Made by a program: the position numbers and the translations under genes | Source: Micavibrio aeruginosavorus ARL-13 | GTDB taxonomy: Bacteria; Pseudomonadota; Alphaproteobacteria; Micavibrionales; Micavibrionaceae | DNA length: 64,000 nucleotides | Reading direction: 5' to 3' | Assembly: GCF_000226315.1 (NCBI RefSeq) | Contig: NC_016026.1 | Location: forward strand, 1,302,001-1,366,000 | The notes under the pieces: model-generated | What the model was told of the DNA's origin: nothing | Databases searched by the model: none | What the model saw: only the letters and a program-made list of their open reading frames with translations | Shown here: piece after piece, positions 52,836-62,736 of the stretch | Position numbering within the stretch: the stretch's first letter is position 1 | Layout of the letters: each line of letters begins with the position of its first letter

Positions 52836-53588
52836 TCAGGCGAATTCGCCGTTATTAACGGCCTCCTCAACCTTTTCACGAATCTTTTCTTCGATCTTGG
52901 CGCGTTCTTCCGGCGACATCGCCGCCAATTCCTCTTCCGTTACGCCAGCACTTTTCAGGATCATGGCGCGCACTTTTTCCTCATAAGACATGGATGCGAA
53001 CTCAAGGAACTCATCCACAACACTATGTGTTTCTTCCTCTGGCTCCTCTGGCGCGCCTTCATTCTGCTGGGTTGCAATAATCTGGGTTTTCACCAATGTT
53101 TCGGCGGACCCATCACGAGCCTCGACACTTTCCCGCGCGGCATCGGCGGCCATTGCCGCATAATCCACCTCAAATTCCACGGGCGGAACTTTCGCCCATT
53201 GCGCCGGGGTCAGCGCATCTTTGCTCATCACCACGGTCCCGCCCAAGGCTTTGGCAATCTCTTCCGCGCGCTGCTGCGCCAATGCGGGCCCCGACCCTTG
53301 CGGATCGGATACGCTATCCAGTTTTGAAATCTTCCCATACGCAGCATTGGATGTTTCCATCACACCGCTGTTATACAACTTAGCCACGGTTTTTCCGTCT
53401 ACGACCACTTCGGCATAGAGTTTCTGCGACGGATGATCTTCCAGATTTTTGGGCTTGGTGTATTCAAGTTCCTTAATCTTTTCGATCTTCGCCATGAAAT
53501 CGGGATCGGCCTTTTTCGTCAGCGATTTTGTTAGATCAAAATTGAACATCGTGAGCGAACCCACTTTGATTCCATCCATACCCGCCAT
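52836..53588 (-). CDS. Hypothetical protein with C-terminal helical domain, 250 residues
   Basis: I do not recognise this protein. It has no signal peptide. The first 130 residues are mixed (SLTMFNFDLTKSLTKKADPDFM). The segment ALTPAQWAKVPPVEFEVDY follows, then an acidic linker (PEEPEEETHSVVDEF). It ends in a charged helical region with MSPEERAKIEEKIREKVEE that could form a coiled coil. ATG at 53588 has GAGGTG seven bases upstream, so the longer frame is not needed. It lies with the RluA-type gene in the insert that splits nuoI from nuoJ. Confidence 0.7.
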   Translation of the reverse strand: MAGMDGIKVGSLTMFNFDLTKSLTKKADPDFMAKIEKIKELEYTKPKNLEDHPSQKLYAEVVVDGKTVAKLYNSGVMETSNAAYGKISKLDSVSDPQGSGPALAQQRAEEIAKALGGTVVMSKDALTPAQWAKVPPVEFEVDYAAMAADAARESVEARDGSAETLVKTQIIATQQNEGAPEEPEEETHSVVDEFLEFASMSYEEKVRAMILKSAGVTEEELAAMSPEERAKIEEKIREKVEEAVNNGEFA

Positions 53589-53690
53589 AATCACACCTCG
53601 GTAAAAGTTGCACGCGTCGGCGGGGTATCTGCAATTTTCATGCCATTTCAAAGTGGTCGGAACACATTGATTTTCAATGACGGCAGAATC

Positions 53691-53722
53691 AAAACACCCC
53701 GGAAGAATCTTCCGGGGTGTTT
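53691..53722 (-). terminator. Terminator at the end of nuoA-nuoI
   Basis: A 13-bp perfect stem around AAT (53693-53705 with 53709-53721) is followed on the minus strand by TTTT. It lies 25 bases after the nuoI stop and ends the first complex I transcript. Confidence 0.85.
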
Positions 53723-53746
53723 ATATTTGCCGGGCTTTATTGCCCC

Positions 53747-54238
53747 TTAACGGTATGGCGCATCCGCCGCCAGGTTCGCCGCGATCTGGGCTTCCCAACG
53801 GTCACCGTTGGCCAGCAGGCGGTCCTTGTTGTAATACAACTCTTCGCGTGTTTCGGTGGCGAATTCGAAATTCGGCCCCTCAACAATCGCATCAACCGGG
53901 CACGCCTCGGCGCACAGGCCGCAGTAAATGCATTTGGTCATATCGATATCGTAACGCGTTGTGCGGCGGGAACCGTCATCACGCGGTTCGGCTTCAATCG
54001 TAATCGCCAGTGCCGGGCAGATGGCTTCGCACAGTTTGCAGGCGATGCAACGCTCTTCCCCGTTCGGGTAACGGCGCAAGGCATGTTCGCCGCGGAAGCG
54101 CGGGGAAATCGGGCCCTTTTCATACGGGTAGTTGATCGTGACCCGGGGCTTGAACATGTATTTGAACGTCAGCGCCATGCCCTTGACGATTTCAGACAGC
54201 AGGAAACTGCGTGCGATATAATCGAGTGTCATACTCAT
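53747..54238 (-). CDS. nuoI: NADH-quinone oxidoreductase subunit I
   Basis: NuoI carries iron-sulfur clusters N6a and N6b that pass electrons toward N2. The 163-residue protein has two ferredoxin motifs, [12 protein letters not shown] and [12 protein letters not shown], each contributing to a 4Fe-4S cluster, and the N-terminal amphipathic stretch [18 protein letters not shown]. It follows nuoH by six bases and is the last gene before the terminator. Confidence 0.97.
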   Translation of the reverse strand: MSMTLDYIARSFLLSEIVKGMALTFKYMFKPRVTINYPYEKGPISPRFRGEHALRRYPNGEERCIACKLCEAICPALAITIEAEPRDDGSRRTTRYDIDMTKCIYCGLCAEACPVDAIVEGPNFEFATETREELYYNKDRLLANGDRWEAQIAANLAADAPYR

Positions 54239-54244
54239 TACCCC

Positions 54245-55258
54245 TTACGGCAAAGCATCGAAAGCCAACAGCGTACCCGCCACCACAACAACCCAGATCA
54301 GGCTGAACGGCAGGAAGATTTTCCAGCCCAAGCGCATCAATTGGTCGTAACGGTAACGCGGGAATGTACCGCGGGCCCAGATAAAGAAGAACAAAACGGC
54401 GCAAACCTTCACAATGAACCAGATCACGCCCGGAACAACGGCCAGTTCCGTAATACCAAACGGCGGCAACCAACCACCCAGGAACAGAACCGTGGTAATG
54501 GCCGACATCAGAATCATGTTGGCATATTCACCCAGGAAGAACAGCGCGAACGCCATGGACGAATATTCAACCATGAACCCGCCGGACAATTCCGATTCAC
54601 CTTCCGGCAAATCGAACGGTGCGCGGTTGGTTTCGGCCAGAATGGAGACCAGAAACACAATGAACATCGGGAACAACAACGCCTGCATCCAGACCGGGCG
54701 CGGGGCCATCACAATGTCGGTCAGGTTCAGGGAACCCACGCACAGCAACACGGTGACGATCACCAGACCCATGGATACTTCGTACGACACCATCTGCGAT
54801 GCCGAACGCATCGCGCCCAGAAATGCGTATTTCGAGTTCGAGGCCCAACCGGCCATGATCACGCCGTAAACGCCCATCGACGAAATGGCGAACAGATACA
54901 GGATACCAACGTTAATATCGGCAATCACCCATTTCAAATTCACCGGAATAACCGCCCATGCGACCAGCGCCAGTGTGAACAGCAACATCGGTGCCAACAG
55001 GAACACCGGGCCGTTGGCTTGTGACGGGATAATGGTTTCCTTCGACAGCAATTTGACGCCGTCGGCAATCGGTTGCAGCAACCCGAACGGCCCCACGGTC
55101 ATCGGACCCTGACGACGCTGGATCGCGCCCAGAACCTTGCGCTCGGCATAGGTCAAATACGCCACGGCCAGAACAACCGCCACGATCATCAACAGGATCT
55201 GACCCACCATAATCGCGCCGGGCAGTCCGTATGTCGTCCAAAGTGCAAGCATATCCAT
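54245..55258 (-). CDS. nuoH: NADH-quinone oxidoreductase subunit H
   Basis: NuoH anchors the peripheral arm and helps form the quinone chamber. The 337-residue protein has eight membrane helices and the conserved [40 protein letters not shown] and the C-terminal [17 protein letters not shown] are also present. The start is ATG at 55258. A 119-residue accessory gene lies between it and nuoG. Confidence 0.97.
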   Translation of the reverse strand: MDMLALWTTYGLPGAIMVGQILLMIVAVVLAVAYLTYAERKVLGAIQRRQGPMTVGPFGLLQPIADGVKLLSKETIIPSQANGPVFLLAPMLLFTLALVAWAVIPVNLKWVIADINVGILYLFAISSMGVYGVIMAGWASNSKYAFLGAMRSASQMVSYEVSMGLVIVTVLLCVGSLNLTDIVMAPRPVWMQALLFPMFIVFLVSILAETNRAPFDLPEGESELSGGFMVEYSSMAFALFFLGEYANMILMSAITTVLFLGGWLPPFGITELAVVPGVIWFIVKVCAVLFFFIWARGTFPRYRYDQLMRLGWKIFLPFSLIWVVVVAGTLLAFDALP

Positions 55259-55269
55259 TTGTTTTACCC

Positions 55270-55629
55270 TTATTTTGGATAGGTACGGGCGTGCATACGC
55301 GCGCCGTAGTGAGGTTGTTTGGCCTTGATCACCCGATCATCGAACGGGCGTTTGGCTGCAAAAGCCGGATCGCCGTGATAATTGAATATGTCCGTCGACG
55401 TATCCAGTTTCGGCAGAATTAACGGTTCAATCTCTGGCATACGACCAAGGATGTGAGCGTTCGACACAATGATAGCTTCAAGATCGCGCTCTTGTTCCTT
55501 TTCATCGGCCCTACCATCCAGAACCACCACGCCGATATTATGGTCGACCAACGCGCGGGCCATGGCCATGGCGGCCACATGGGCCCCCAGTACCAAAACA
55601 ATCCGTCTGTTGTTTGTGGTTCCGGTCAT
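55270..55629 (-). CDS. Small Rossmann-like protein embedded between nuoG and nuoH
   Basis: This 119-residue protein is not a standard complex I subunit. Residues 9-40 form a beta-alpha-beta unit with [16 protein letters not shown] then IGVVVLDGR, like the start of a nucleotide-binding Rossmann fold but with GAHVAA in place of GxGxxG. Residues 40-52 are strongly charged. The C-terminal half ([17 protein letters not shown], then [13 protein letters not shown]) is basic and may be disordered. It begins 10 bases after the nuoG stop and ends 11 bases before nuoH, so it is translated with them. The function is unknown; an assembly or accessory role is a guess from position only. Confidence 0.75.
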   Translation of the reverse strand: MTGTTNNRRIVLVLGAHVAAMAMARALVDHNIGVVVLDGRADEKEQERDLEAIIVSNAHILGRMPEIEPLILPKLDTSTDIFNYHGDPAFAAKRPFDDRVIKAKQPHYGARMHARTYPK

Positions 55630-55639
55630 TGGTTACGCC

Positions 55640-57697
55640 TTACTCCGCCGCAATCTGCTGTTCGGCCGCAAAACCATTGCGGGCGAATGTTGTCGCGCAT
55701 TTCGCCATGGTCAGCGAAGCCTTCGTCACCACGTTGGTGATATAGAAGTTTTTCACCGCCGGAACAAACGCACCGGAATTGACCAGACCAGATGCCCCAA
55801 AGCTGCGCCATGGGGATGCGACCAGCGTATCCACCTGCCCCAGATGCGGCCATTCATGGACAATGCGTGAACGCAAGCCCGCCAGATCATCATATGGCAA
55901 CGGATGGTCCATCCATGCGGACAAGGCACGAATGACTTTCCAATCTTCACGCGCTTCACCCACCGGCCAGACCGCCGCACGGCCCATCTGCACACGGCCT
56001 TCGGTATTCACATACAGGCCGTCCTTTTCAGTATATGCCGCACCCGGCAGAATAATGTCGGCACGCGCGGCACCGGCATCACCATGGTGGCCTTGGTACA
56101 CAACGAACGCCGATTGCGGAATGGAATCCACCACCGCCGCATCATCACAACCCAACAGGTAAACCAGTTCCATACCGGATACATCCAGCAGATTCTTGCC
56201 CGCCACGAAACCGATATCCAGCGCACCAACGCGTGATGCCGCAACGTGCAGAACGTTGAACCCGTTCCAATCATCACGCACCATGTTGAAGGTTTCGGCA
56301 ACTTCGCGGCACAAGGCATGAACGGCCAGACCATCGGCCCGGCGGAATGCCCCCATGCCCACGATAATCATCGGGTTTTTGGCGTTTTTCAGAACATCCG
56401 CGAACGCGCCCTTGCCCGCCGCAATATCCTTCAGCGTATCAGCCCCGGCCCCCAGATAGGTGGTCGGATAAGACAGATCATGGTTTTCACCAATCACGCC
56501 AACCTTCACCTTGGTCTTGCGCCATGCTTTACGAATACGCGCATTGATCATGGCGGCTTCGGCACGCGGGTTGGTTCCAACCAGCAGGATCGCATCGGCC
56601 TGTTCAATACCGGTAATGCCGGTGTTGAACACGTAACCGGCCCGCACCGTTGGGTCAAACGCAGCACCATCGGTGCGGCATTCCAGATTACGGCTGCCAA
56701 TCACGCCCATCAGGTCTTTCAACGCGACCATGGATTCCAGATCACACAGATCGCCAGCCAACGCGGCCACGGCACTCGGGTTCGTGGAGCGCATACGATG
56801 AGCGAGGATAGCAAACGCCTCATCCCATTCCGCCGCGCGCAGGCGGCCCGTGTTTTCATCACGCACGAACGGACGATCCAGACGCTGACGCTTCAACCCG
56901 TCATAGGCAAAACGTGTGCGGTCATCAATCCATTCTTCGTTCACATCTTCGTGCAGGCGCGGCAGAACACGCATCACTTCCGTACCACGGCTGTCCACGC
57001 GAATGTTCGCACCAACCGCATCCATCACGTCGATGGTTTCGGTTTTTTTCAATTCCCACGGACGGGCCTGGAACGCATACGGTTTCGACGTCAGCGCACC
57101 AACCGGGCACACATCAATCATGTTGCCGGACAATTCGGTGGACACCGCCGCCTGAACAAACGTGGTGATTTCAACATCTTCACCACGGTTCAGCAGGCCC
57201 AGCTCCGGCACGCCGCCAATTTCTTCGCCAAAACGAACGCACCGCGTGCATTGAATGCAGCGGGTCATCACGGTTTTGATCAGCGGGCCGAAATCCTTGT
57301 CCTTTACCGCGCGTTTGCTTTCGTAATAACGCGAACGGTCATACCCATAACCAACGGCCTGATCCTGCAGATCACATTCGCCACCCTGGTCGCAAATCGG
57401 GCAATCCAGCGGGTGGTTGATCAGCAGCATTTCCATCACGCCCTTGCGTGCCTTTTTCACCATGTCGGTTTCGGTGAAAACCTCCATGTTGTCGGCACAG
57501 GCCAGTGCGCACGATGCCTGCGGCTTCGGCGGTCCACCCTTCACCTCGACCAGACACATACGGCAGTTGGCCGGAACGGTCAGACGGTCGTGATAGCAGA
57601 AACGCGGAATTTCAATTCCCAGCATTTCAGCAGCCTGAAGGATCGACGTGCCCTTTTCGACTTCGACTTCAATGTCATTGATCTTTAATTTTGGCAT
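55640..57697 (-). CDS. nuoG: NADH-quinone oxidoreductase subunit G
   Basis: NuoG is the large iron-sulfur subunit of the peripheral arm. The 685-residue chain has an N-terminal 2Fe-2S domain (Cys34, Cys45, Cys48 and Cys63), the His-Cys3 motif HPLDCPICDQGGEC for N5, and the 4Fe-4S motif CIQCTRCVRF with DVCPVGAL. A molybdopterin-oxidoreductase-like domain without cofactor ligands follows. The extra CxxCxxxC of the N7 cluster is not seen. Its start overlaps the end of the upstream accessory gene by 13 bases. Confidence 0.97.
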   Translation of the reverse strand: MPKLKINDIEVEVEKGTSILQAAEMLGIEIPRFCYHDRLTVPANCRMCLVEVKGGPPKPQASCALACADNMEVFTETDMVKKARKGVMEMLLINHPLDCPICDQGGECDLQDQAVGYGYDRSRYYESKRAVKDKDFGPLIKTVMTRCIQCTRCVRFGEEIGGVPELGLLNRGEDVEITTFVQAAVSTELSGNMIDVCPVGALTSKPYAFQARPWELKKTETIDVMDAVGANIRVDSRGTEVMRVLPRLHEDVNEEWIDDRTRFAYDGLKRQRLDRPFVRDENTGRLRAAEWDEAFAILAHRMRSTNPSAVAALAGDLCDLESMVALKDLMGVIGSRNLECRTDGAAFDPTVRAGYVFNTGITGIEQADAILLVGTNPRAEAAMINARIRKAWRKTKVKVGVIGENHDLSYPTTYLGAGADTLKDIAAGKGAFADVLKNAKNPMIIVGMGAFRRADGLAVHALCREVAETFNMVRDDWNGFNVLHVAASRVGALDIGFVAGKNLLDVSGMELVYLLGCDDAAVVDSIPQSAFVVYQGHHGDAGAARADIILPGAAYTEKDGLYVNTEGRVQMGRAAVWPVGEAREDWKVIRALSAWMDHPLPYDDLAGLRSRIVHEWPHLGQVDTLVASPWRSFGASGLVNSGAFVPAVKNFYITNVVTKASLTMAKCATTFARNGFAAEQQIAAE

Positions 57698-58428
57698 GGT
57701 TTTGCTTCCTGCTTACTCATCCGCTGTGTCCAGTTGCGGGCTTCAACGATTACCGGTCGGTTTTCCCACGACATTTGCAACCAATCCTGGGTCGGAACAT
57801 GCAATGTCTGGCGGAAAATCTCGCTCCAACCGATTTTTTCAACTTTTTCCGGCCCGAAATCCAGCGCGCCCTGCCACTCGATTTCACCGTCACGAACATT
57901 TTTGTAAACGGTCAGCTCGTCGCCCTCTTCAAGGCAGTTCAAACCGTCATAACTGGCTTTACCGTACTCATGCACGGACCAGATCACACCCTCTGTCCCG
58001 GTTTCACAGAATGGCTCCAACGCGCCAAACAAAACCGTTCCATCCTTACGCTCCAAACGCGCCGGCAGACGGGCATAGAACATATTTTGCCATGCTTCCG
58101 GTTTCATGCCTTTTTGCAGACCATGGTGGTGCTGGCTGCGGTCATAATCGACCGTGCCTTCCCACTGCACATCGCCATCGGTGACGGTTTTAAAAACCTT
58201 CACCAGATCACCAGTTTCAAATTTGATTTTATCCGCCTTCGGCTTGTTAAAAAGCGTCACGCCCCAGTCATACGCCGACCGCACGGTCCGCACGCCCAAA
58301 TGCTTGATCTCCGCATTCAGCTTGTCGGCCTTGGCTTGATCTTCCGCAGTTGCATACGGCAATTCGACCCGCATCGTGGTCAACATGCCGGCTTTTTTTA
58401 CACGACGTAAGGGCGCGACGTTGCTCAT
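57685..58428 (-). CDS. Accessory protein between nuoF and nuoG with an internal duplication
   Basis: I do not recognise this 247-residue protein. It contains two copies of one unit. The first (about residues 55-120) has [21 protein letters not shown] followed by TVDYDR and ends near MFYARLPA. The second (about 150-215) has [21 protein letters not shown] followed by ALDFGP and ends near [10 protein letters not shown]. The shared pattern is GD-x-x-x-V-[FY]-K-x-V-x-DG-[DE]-[IV]-x-W-x-G-x-x-D-[FY], a beta-rich unit repeated at an offset of about 96 residues. There is no signal peptide, membrane segment or cluster motif. It starts within four bases of the nuoF stop and overlaps nuoG by 13 bases, so it is tightly coupled to both. 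Confidence 0.85.
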   Translation of the reverse strand: MSNVAPLRRVKKAGMLTTMRVELPYATAEDQAKADKLNAEIKHLGVRTVRSAYDWGVTLFNKPKADKIKFETGDLVKVFKTVTDGDVQWEGTVDYDRSQHHHGLQKGMKPEAWQNMFYARLPARLERKDGTVLFGALEPFCETGTEGVIWSVHEYGKASYDGLNCLEEGDELTVYKNVRDGEIEWQGALDFGPEKVEKIGWSEIFRQTLHVPTQDWLQMSWENRPVIVEARNWTQRMSKQEAKPCQN

Positions 58429-59717
58429 GCCGCCCTCGCCGCAATTTTGCGGTATTCCATGATGCGTTTTTCCATTTCCGGGCGGAAATGGCGGATCAGG
58501 CCTTGGATCGGCCAGGCCGCCGCATCACCCAACGCGCAAATCGTGTGTCCTTCGACTTGTTTGGTCACATCCCACAACATGTCGATTTCCTCAACCGTTG
58601 CGTTGCCCTTGACCATGCGGGTCATCACGCGCCACATCCACCCCGTACCTTCACGGCACGGCGTACATTGGCCACAGGATTCGTGTTTGTAAAATTCGGA
58701 CAAACGGGCAATCGCGTAAACGATATCCGTCGATTTATCCATGACGATCACACCCGCCGTGCCCAGGCCGGAACCAGCAGCACGCAAGGAATCAAAATCC
58801 ATCACAACCGTGTCGCACACGTCGCGCGGCAGCAGCGGCGTGGATGAACCACCCGGAATAACCGCCAGCAGATTGTCCCAACCACCGCGAACGCCGCCGC
58901 AATGCTTGTCGATCAGTTCTTTCAGCGTGATGCCCATGGCTTCTTCGACGTTGCATGGGTTGTTGACGTGACCGGAGACACAGAACAATTTCGTGCCCGT
59001 ATTTTTCTCATCCCGGCCAATGCCCGCAAACCATGAACCACCACGGCGCAGAATGGTCGGCGCAACGGCAATCGTTTCCACGTTGTTCACCGTCGTCGGG
59101 CAGGAATACAAACCCGCCATTGCCGGGAACGGCGGTTTGTTCCGCGGTTCGCCCTTTTTGCCTTCAAGGCTGTTCAACAGCGCGGTTTCCTCACCGCAGA
59201 TATAGGCGCCAGCCCCACGGTGCAGAACAACATCAAAGTCCCACCCCGAACCAGCCGCGTTTTTACCCAGCAGACCAGCGGCATAAGCCTCTTTAATCGC
59301 CTTAACAACGGCGGAGCCTTCGTTATAAAACTCACCGCGAATGTAGATATAGGCCGCGTGCGCATTCATTGCGAAACCGGCAATCAACGCGCCTTCGATC
59401 AATTTATGCGGTTCGTTGCGCAGTATGTCGCGGTCTTTGCACGTACCCGGCTCGGATTCGTCGGCGTTGATGACCAGATAGCTCGGACGGCCATCCGGAT
59501 TTTCTTTCGGCATGAACGACCATTTCATACCCGTCGGGAAACCGGCACCACCGCGACCACGCAGACCGGATTTTTTCATCTCGTCGATGATCCAGTCGCG
59601 GCCCTCCGCGATAATGTCCTTGGTGTTATCCCAATCGCCACGGGCTTTCGCGTATTCCAGAGAATACGGTTCCCAGCCATAGATGTTCGTGAAAATACGG
59701 TCTTTATCGTCCAACAT
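58425..59717 (-). CDS. nuoF: NADH-quinone oxidoreductase subunit F
   Basis: NuoF binds NADH and FMN and holds cluster N3. The 430-residue protein has the FMN loop [15 protein letters not shown], the NADH-binding [19 protein letters not shown], and the 4Fe-4S ligands in [12 protein letters not shown] with the later cysteine in [11 protein letters not shown] at 59717 overlaps the nuoE stop by one base (TGATG), while the longer open frame runs into nuoE. Confidence 0.97.
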   Translation of the reverse strand: MLDDKDRIFTNIYGWEPYSLEYAKARGDWDNTKDIIAEGRDWIIDEMKKSGLRGRGGAGFPTGMKWSFMPKENPDGRPSYLVINADESEPGTCKDRDILRNEPHKLIEGALIAGFAMNAHAAYIYIRGEFYNEGSAVVKAIKEAYAAGLLGKNAAGSGWDFDVVLHRGAGAYICGEETALLNSLEGKKGEPRNKPPFPAMAGLYSCPTTVNNVETIAVAPTILRRGGSWFAGIGRDEKNTGTKLFCVSGHVNNPCNVEEAMGITLKELIDKHCGGVRGGWDNLLAVIPGGSSTPLLPRDVCDTVVMDFDSLRAAGSGLGTAGVIVMDKSTDIVYAIARLSEFYKHESCGQCTPCREGTGWMWRVMTRMVKGNATVEEIDMLWDVTKQVEGHTICALGDAAAWPIQGLIRHFRPEMEKRIMEYRKIAARAA

Positions 59718-60370
59718 CACACAACTCCAACTTTTTTCGCCAGATCTTCCAACGATGTCGGCCCAGCGGCGGACATGGAGCATTTACGGCCCGTTTGCGA
59801 TCCAACCGGAACATCTTTCCCGTCTTTCAGCGCGCTCAGAATATCCTTCATGCGCAACGGGCTCAGATCTTCGTAAAAATCATCATTGATCTGGATCATC
59901 GGTGCATTCACGCACGCGCCCAGGCATTCAACCTCGACCACCGTGAACATGCCGTCCTTGGTGTTTTCGCCGGTTTTGATGCCCAGATGATCTTCGCAGG
60001 CCTTTTTAATATCGCCTGCACCGCACAGCCAGCACGGCGTGGTCGTGCAAACCTGCACCAGATATTTCCCAACCGGGGCCAGATTGTACATGGAGTAGAA
60101 TGTTGCAACTTCGTACACCTTGATCTTCGGCAGATCCAGAATACGGGCAATTTCGTCCATCGCCGCGCGTGGAATCCAGCCACCGAACGGCGGTGTTGCC
60201 TTCGCGCCATCTTCGGCCATTTGGCGTTGCGCCAGATCCAGCAACGGCATGGTGGCGCTGCGCTGGCGACCTTCCGGATAACGGGAGATAATTTCCTCTA
60301 CCTGCGCGGTGTCGCGGAAGGTGAAATTCTCCGGCTGATAATCTGCATTCAGGTCGACGTGCTTTTTCAC
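59717..60370 (-). CDS. nuoE: NADH-quinone oxidoreductase subunit E
   Basis: NuoE carries the 2Fe-2S cluster N1a. The 217-residue protein has a thioredoxin-like domain with the ligands in [10 protein letters not shown] and [10 protein letters not shown]. The C-terminal extension (about 45 residues past the conserved core) is usual in alphaproteobacteria. The start is GTG at 60370 with GGAG eight bases upstream. It lies 19 bases after the secreted accessory gene. Confidence 0.95.
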   Translation of the reverse strand: MKKHVDLNADYQPENFTFRDTAQVEEIISRYPEGRQRSATMPLLDLAQRQMAEDGAKATPPFGGWIPRAAMDEIARILDLPKIKVYEVATFYSMYNLAPVGKYLVQVCTTTPCWLCGAGDIKKACEDHLGIKTGENTKDGMFTVVEVECLGACVNAPMIQINDDFYEDLSPLRMKDILSALKDGKDVPVGSQTGRKCSMSAAGPTSLEDLAKKVGVV

Positions 60371-60389
60371 GGCGATACTCCGTTCGTTT

Positions 60390-60824
60390 CTACTTCTTTA
60401 AATCGTCAATTTTTTCCGGCTTGCCCGTGGGCGCGGCAATCTGGTTGCGGCGCAAAGCTTCGGATAATTGTTCTTTGCTGCACCCGGCCACGCGCTTGCC
60501 CATCAGAATGTCGTCACCTTCGGTGCCAAACACACTCAAACGTTTTGACGGGGTCAGGACAAACGCCCCCGTTTCGCTCAACTCAACAACCGTGCCCTCT
60601 TCGTCCGTATAACGCCCCGGGGTCAACGCCATCACCATTTCATCGGCAATGCGGCCATTGGGCTGCCGCCCGTCCTTGCCAAAATTGCGCCCTTCCTTGT
60701 CTTCACAGAAGGCTTCAATGGCGTCCCATCCCATTTCGGCGCGGGCCGGGGTTGTCACGAAACACGTAACACCCAAACCAATCACGGCCGATACCGCCAG
60801 AATGATTGCATGAATAAAGGGCAT
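60390..60824 (-). CDS. Secreted small protein embedded between nuoD and nuoE
   Basis: This 144-residue protein has an N-terminal signal peptide (hydrophobic 4-24, cleavage after ARA at residue 29). The mature part is a small hydrophilic domain with two cysteines (Cys40 in EAFCEDK and Cys115 in VAGCSKE) that could form a disulfide, and a central beta-rich region GRYTDEEGTVVELSETGAFVLTP. Complex I has no periplasmic subunit of this kind in bacteria. Its ATG overlaps the nuoD stop (TAATG), so it is translated with nuoD. I do not recognise the family and do not assign a function. Confidence 0.75.
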   Translation of the reverse strand: MPFIHAIILAVSAVIGLGVTCFVTTPARAEMGWDAIEAFCEDKEGRNFGKDGRQPNGRIADEMVMALTPGRYTDEEGTVVELSETGAFVLTPSKRLSVFGTEGDDILMGKRVAGCSKEQLSEALRRNQIAAPTGKPEKIDDLKK

Positions 60825-62044
60825 TATCGGTCAATCTCCCCGAACACGATGTCCATGGAACCAATATTGGCCACAACGTCGGCCAGCATATGGCCACGGC
60901 TCATGAAATCCAGACCTTGCAAGTGCAGGAATCCCGGCGCACGAATGCGGCAACGATACGGACGGTTTCCACCATCGGATACCAGATACACGCCAAATTC
61001 CCCTTTCGGCGCCTCGACCGCGGCGTATGTTTCGCCCGCCGGAACGTGATAGCCCTCAGTGTATAGTTTGAAATGGTGGATCAATGCTTCCATTGAGGAT
61101 TTCATTTCCCCACGCGGCGGCGGCGCGATCTTACGATCATCAACCTTCACCGGGCCACCCGGCATTTGCTGGATCGCCTGCTTCATAATTTTCAGCGATT
61201 GGCGCATTTCTTCCATGCGGACCAGATAACGGGCATAGCAATCGCCCGTCTTACCAACCGGAATGTCGAAATCCATATCGGCGTAAACTTCGTACGGCTG
61301 GGATTTACGCAAATCCCACGCAACGCCGGAACCACGCAACATCGGGCCGGTAAAGCCCCAGTTCAGCGCCTCCTCCTTCGTCACGACACCGATATCCACA
61401 GTCCGCTGTTTGAAAATGCGGTTTCCGGTCATCAGATCGTCGAGGTCATCAATGACCGCCGGAACGGATTTTTCAACCCAATCCATCATGTCATCCAGCA
61501 GACCCGCCGGAAGATCCTGTGACACACCACCCGGGCGGAAATAGTTCGCGTGCAGGCGTGCGCCACACACGCGTTCATAAAATTCCATCCCCTTCTCACG
61601 CTCTTCAAATCCCCACAGGGCCGGCGTGATCGCACCAACGTCCAGCGCAAAGGTGGTGATGTTCAGAAGGTGGTTCAGGATACGACCCAGTTCACAGTAC
61701 AGAACGCGGATATACTGCGCCCGTTTCGGAACCGTAATGCCCAGCAATTTTTCCGTGGCCAGAGCGAACGCATGTTCCTGGTTCATCGGGGCCACGTAAT
61801 CCAGGCGGTCGAAATACGGCACCGCCTGCATATAGGTTTTATATTCAATCAGTTTTTCCGTACCACGGTGCAACAGACCAATGTGCGGATCGGCGCGTTC
61901 AACAACTTCGCCTTCCATTTCCAACACCAGACGCAGCACACCGTGCGCGGCCGGGTGTTGCGGGCCGAAGTTCATCGTGTACGGACGAATTTGTGTTTCT
62001 TCGCCAATATCCAGTGCGGCGCTATCATTCTTCACGGAGCCCAT
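60824..62044 (-). CDS. nuoD: NADH-quinone oxidoreductase subunit D
   Basis: NuoD forms the quinone-binding pocket with NuoB. The 406-residue protein has [19 protein letters not shown], the conserved quinone-site His and Tyr regions ([12 protein letters not shown] and [11 protein letters not shown]), and the C-terminal [16 protein letters not shown]. It overlaps nuoC by one base (TAATG) and the secreted accessory gene by one base. Confidence 0.97.
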   Translation of the reverse strand: MGSVKNDSAALDIGEETQIRPYTMNFGPQHPAAHGVLRLVLEMEGEVVERADPHIGLLHRGTEKLIEYKTYMQAVPYFDRLDYVAPMNQEHAFALATEKLLGITVPKRAQYIRVLYCELGRILNHLLNITTFALDVGAITPALWGFEEREKGMEFYERVCGARLHANYFRPGGVSQDLPAGLLDDMMDWVEKSVPAVIDDLDDLMTGNRIFKQRTVDIGVVTKEEALNWGFTGPMLRGSGVAWDLRKSQPYEVYADMDFDIPVGKTGDCYARYLVRMEEMRQSLKIMKQAIQQMPGGPVKVDDRKIAPPPRGEMKSSMEALIHHFKLYTEGYHVPAGETYAAVEAPKGEFGVYLVSDGGNRPYRCRIRAPGFLHLQGLDFMSRGHMLADVVANIGSMDIVFGEIDR

Positions 62045-62715
62045 TACGCGTCTCCTCCTACGGATTTCTTCTTCGGATCACGGTAACCAAAATTGGGTTT
62101 CACCGCTTTTTCATCACCGGGCAATTGTACGTCAACCATACCTTCCCACGGGCTGGTATAATCGAACCGGCGGAAATCCTGAGTCAATTTGACGGGTTCA
62201 TAAACAACGCGCTTCAACTCCTCGTCATAACGCAGTTCAACATAGCCAGTCAGCGGGAAATCTTTACGCTGCGGGTGACCTTCGAAACCATAGTCGGTCA
62301 GGATACGGCGCAGATCCGGGTTACCCGTGAAATACACGCCATACATGTCCCACACTTCGCGTTCCAACCAACCCGCACCACTGAACACGCTGACAACGGA
62401 CGGCACCGGCGTATCTTCCGCCGCGGTCAGTTTCACGCGTACGCGCTGGTTCTGGGTAATGGACAGCAGATTGTAAACAACCTCAAAACGCTCCGGACGG
62501 TCCGGGAAATCGACGCCGCAAATGTCGATGATTGTCGTGAACTGGCACTCCATATCATCGCGCAGGAATTGCAGAACCGGAATAATATGGTCACGCTTGA
62601 CCGTGAACACGGGCGTACCACGTTCAACGGTGTGTTCAATCACCGCGCGGTCCAAGCTTTCGTGAATATGTTCGGCCAGATCCATGATGGATTCGAGGGC
62701 GCCTTCATCGGACAT
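62044..62715 (-). CDS. nuoC: NADH-quinone oxidoreductase subunit C
   Basis: NuoC is a scaffold of the peripheral arm (30 kDa subunit). The 223-residue protein has the signature [49 protein letters not shown] and the N-terminal alpha-beta domain. It stands separate from nuoD, not fused as in Escherichia coli. It follows nuoB by 21 bases. Confidence 0.96.
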   Translation of the reverse strand: MSDEGALESIMDLAEHIHESLDRAVIEHTVERGTPVFTVKRDHIIPVLQFLRDDMECQFTTIIDICGVDFPDRPERFEVVYNLLSITQNQRVRVKLTAAEDTPVPSVVSVFSGAGWLEREVWDMYGVYFTGNPDLRRILTDYGFEGHPQRKDFPLTGYVELRYDEELKRVVYEPVKLTQDFRRFDYTSPWEGMVDVQLPGDEKAVKPNFGYRDPKKKSVGGDA

Positions 62716-62736
62716 GATCTTCTCGCTCCTCTTCGC

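Noticed and set aside
53717-55024. 435-codon plus-strand frame opposite nuoI and nuoH
   Set aside because: Spans two real minus-strand genes and the gap between them; His/Gln/Arg-rich translation typical of an antisense frame.
56246-57688. 480-codon plus-strand frame opposite nuoG
   Set aside because: Shadow of nuoG, whose cluster motifs are complete; no ribosome binding site or family match.
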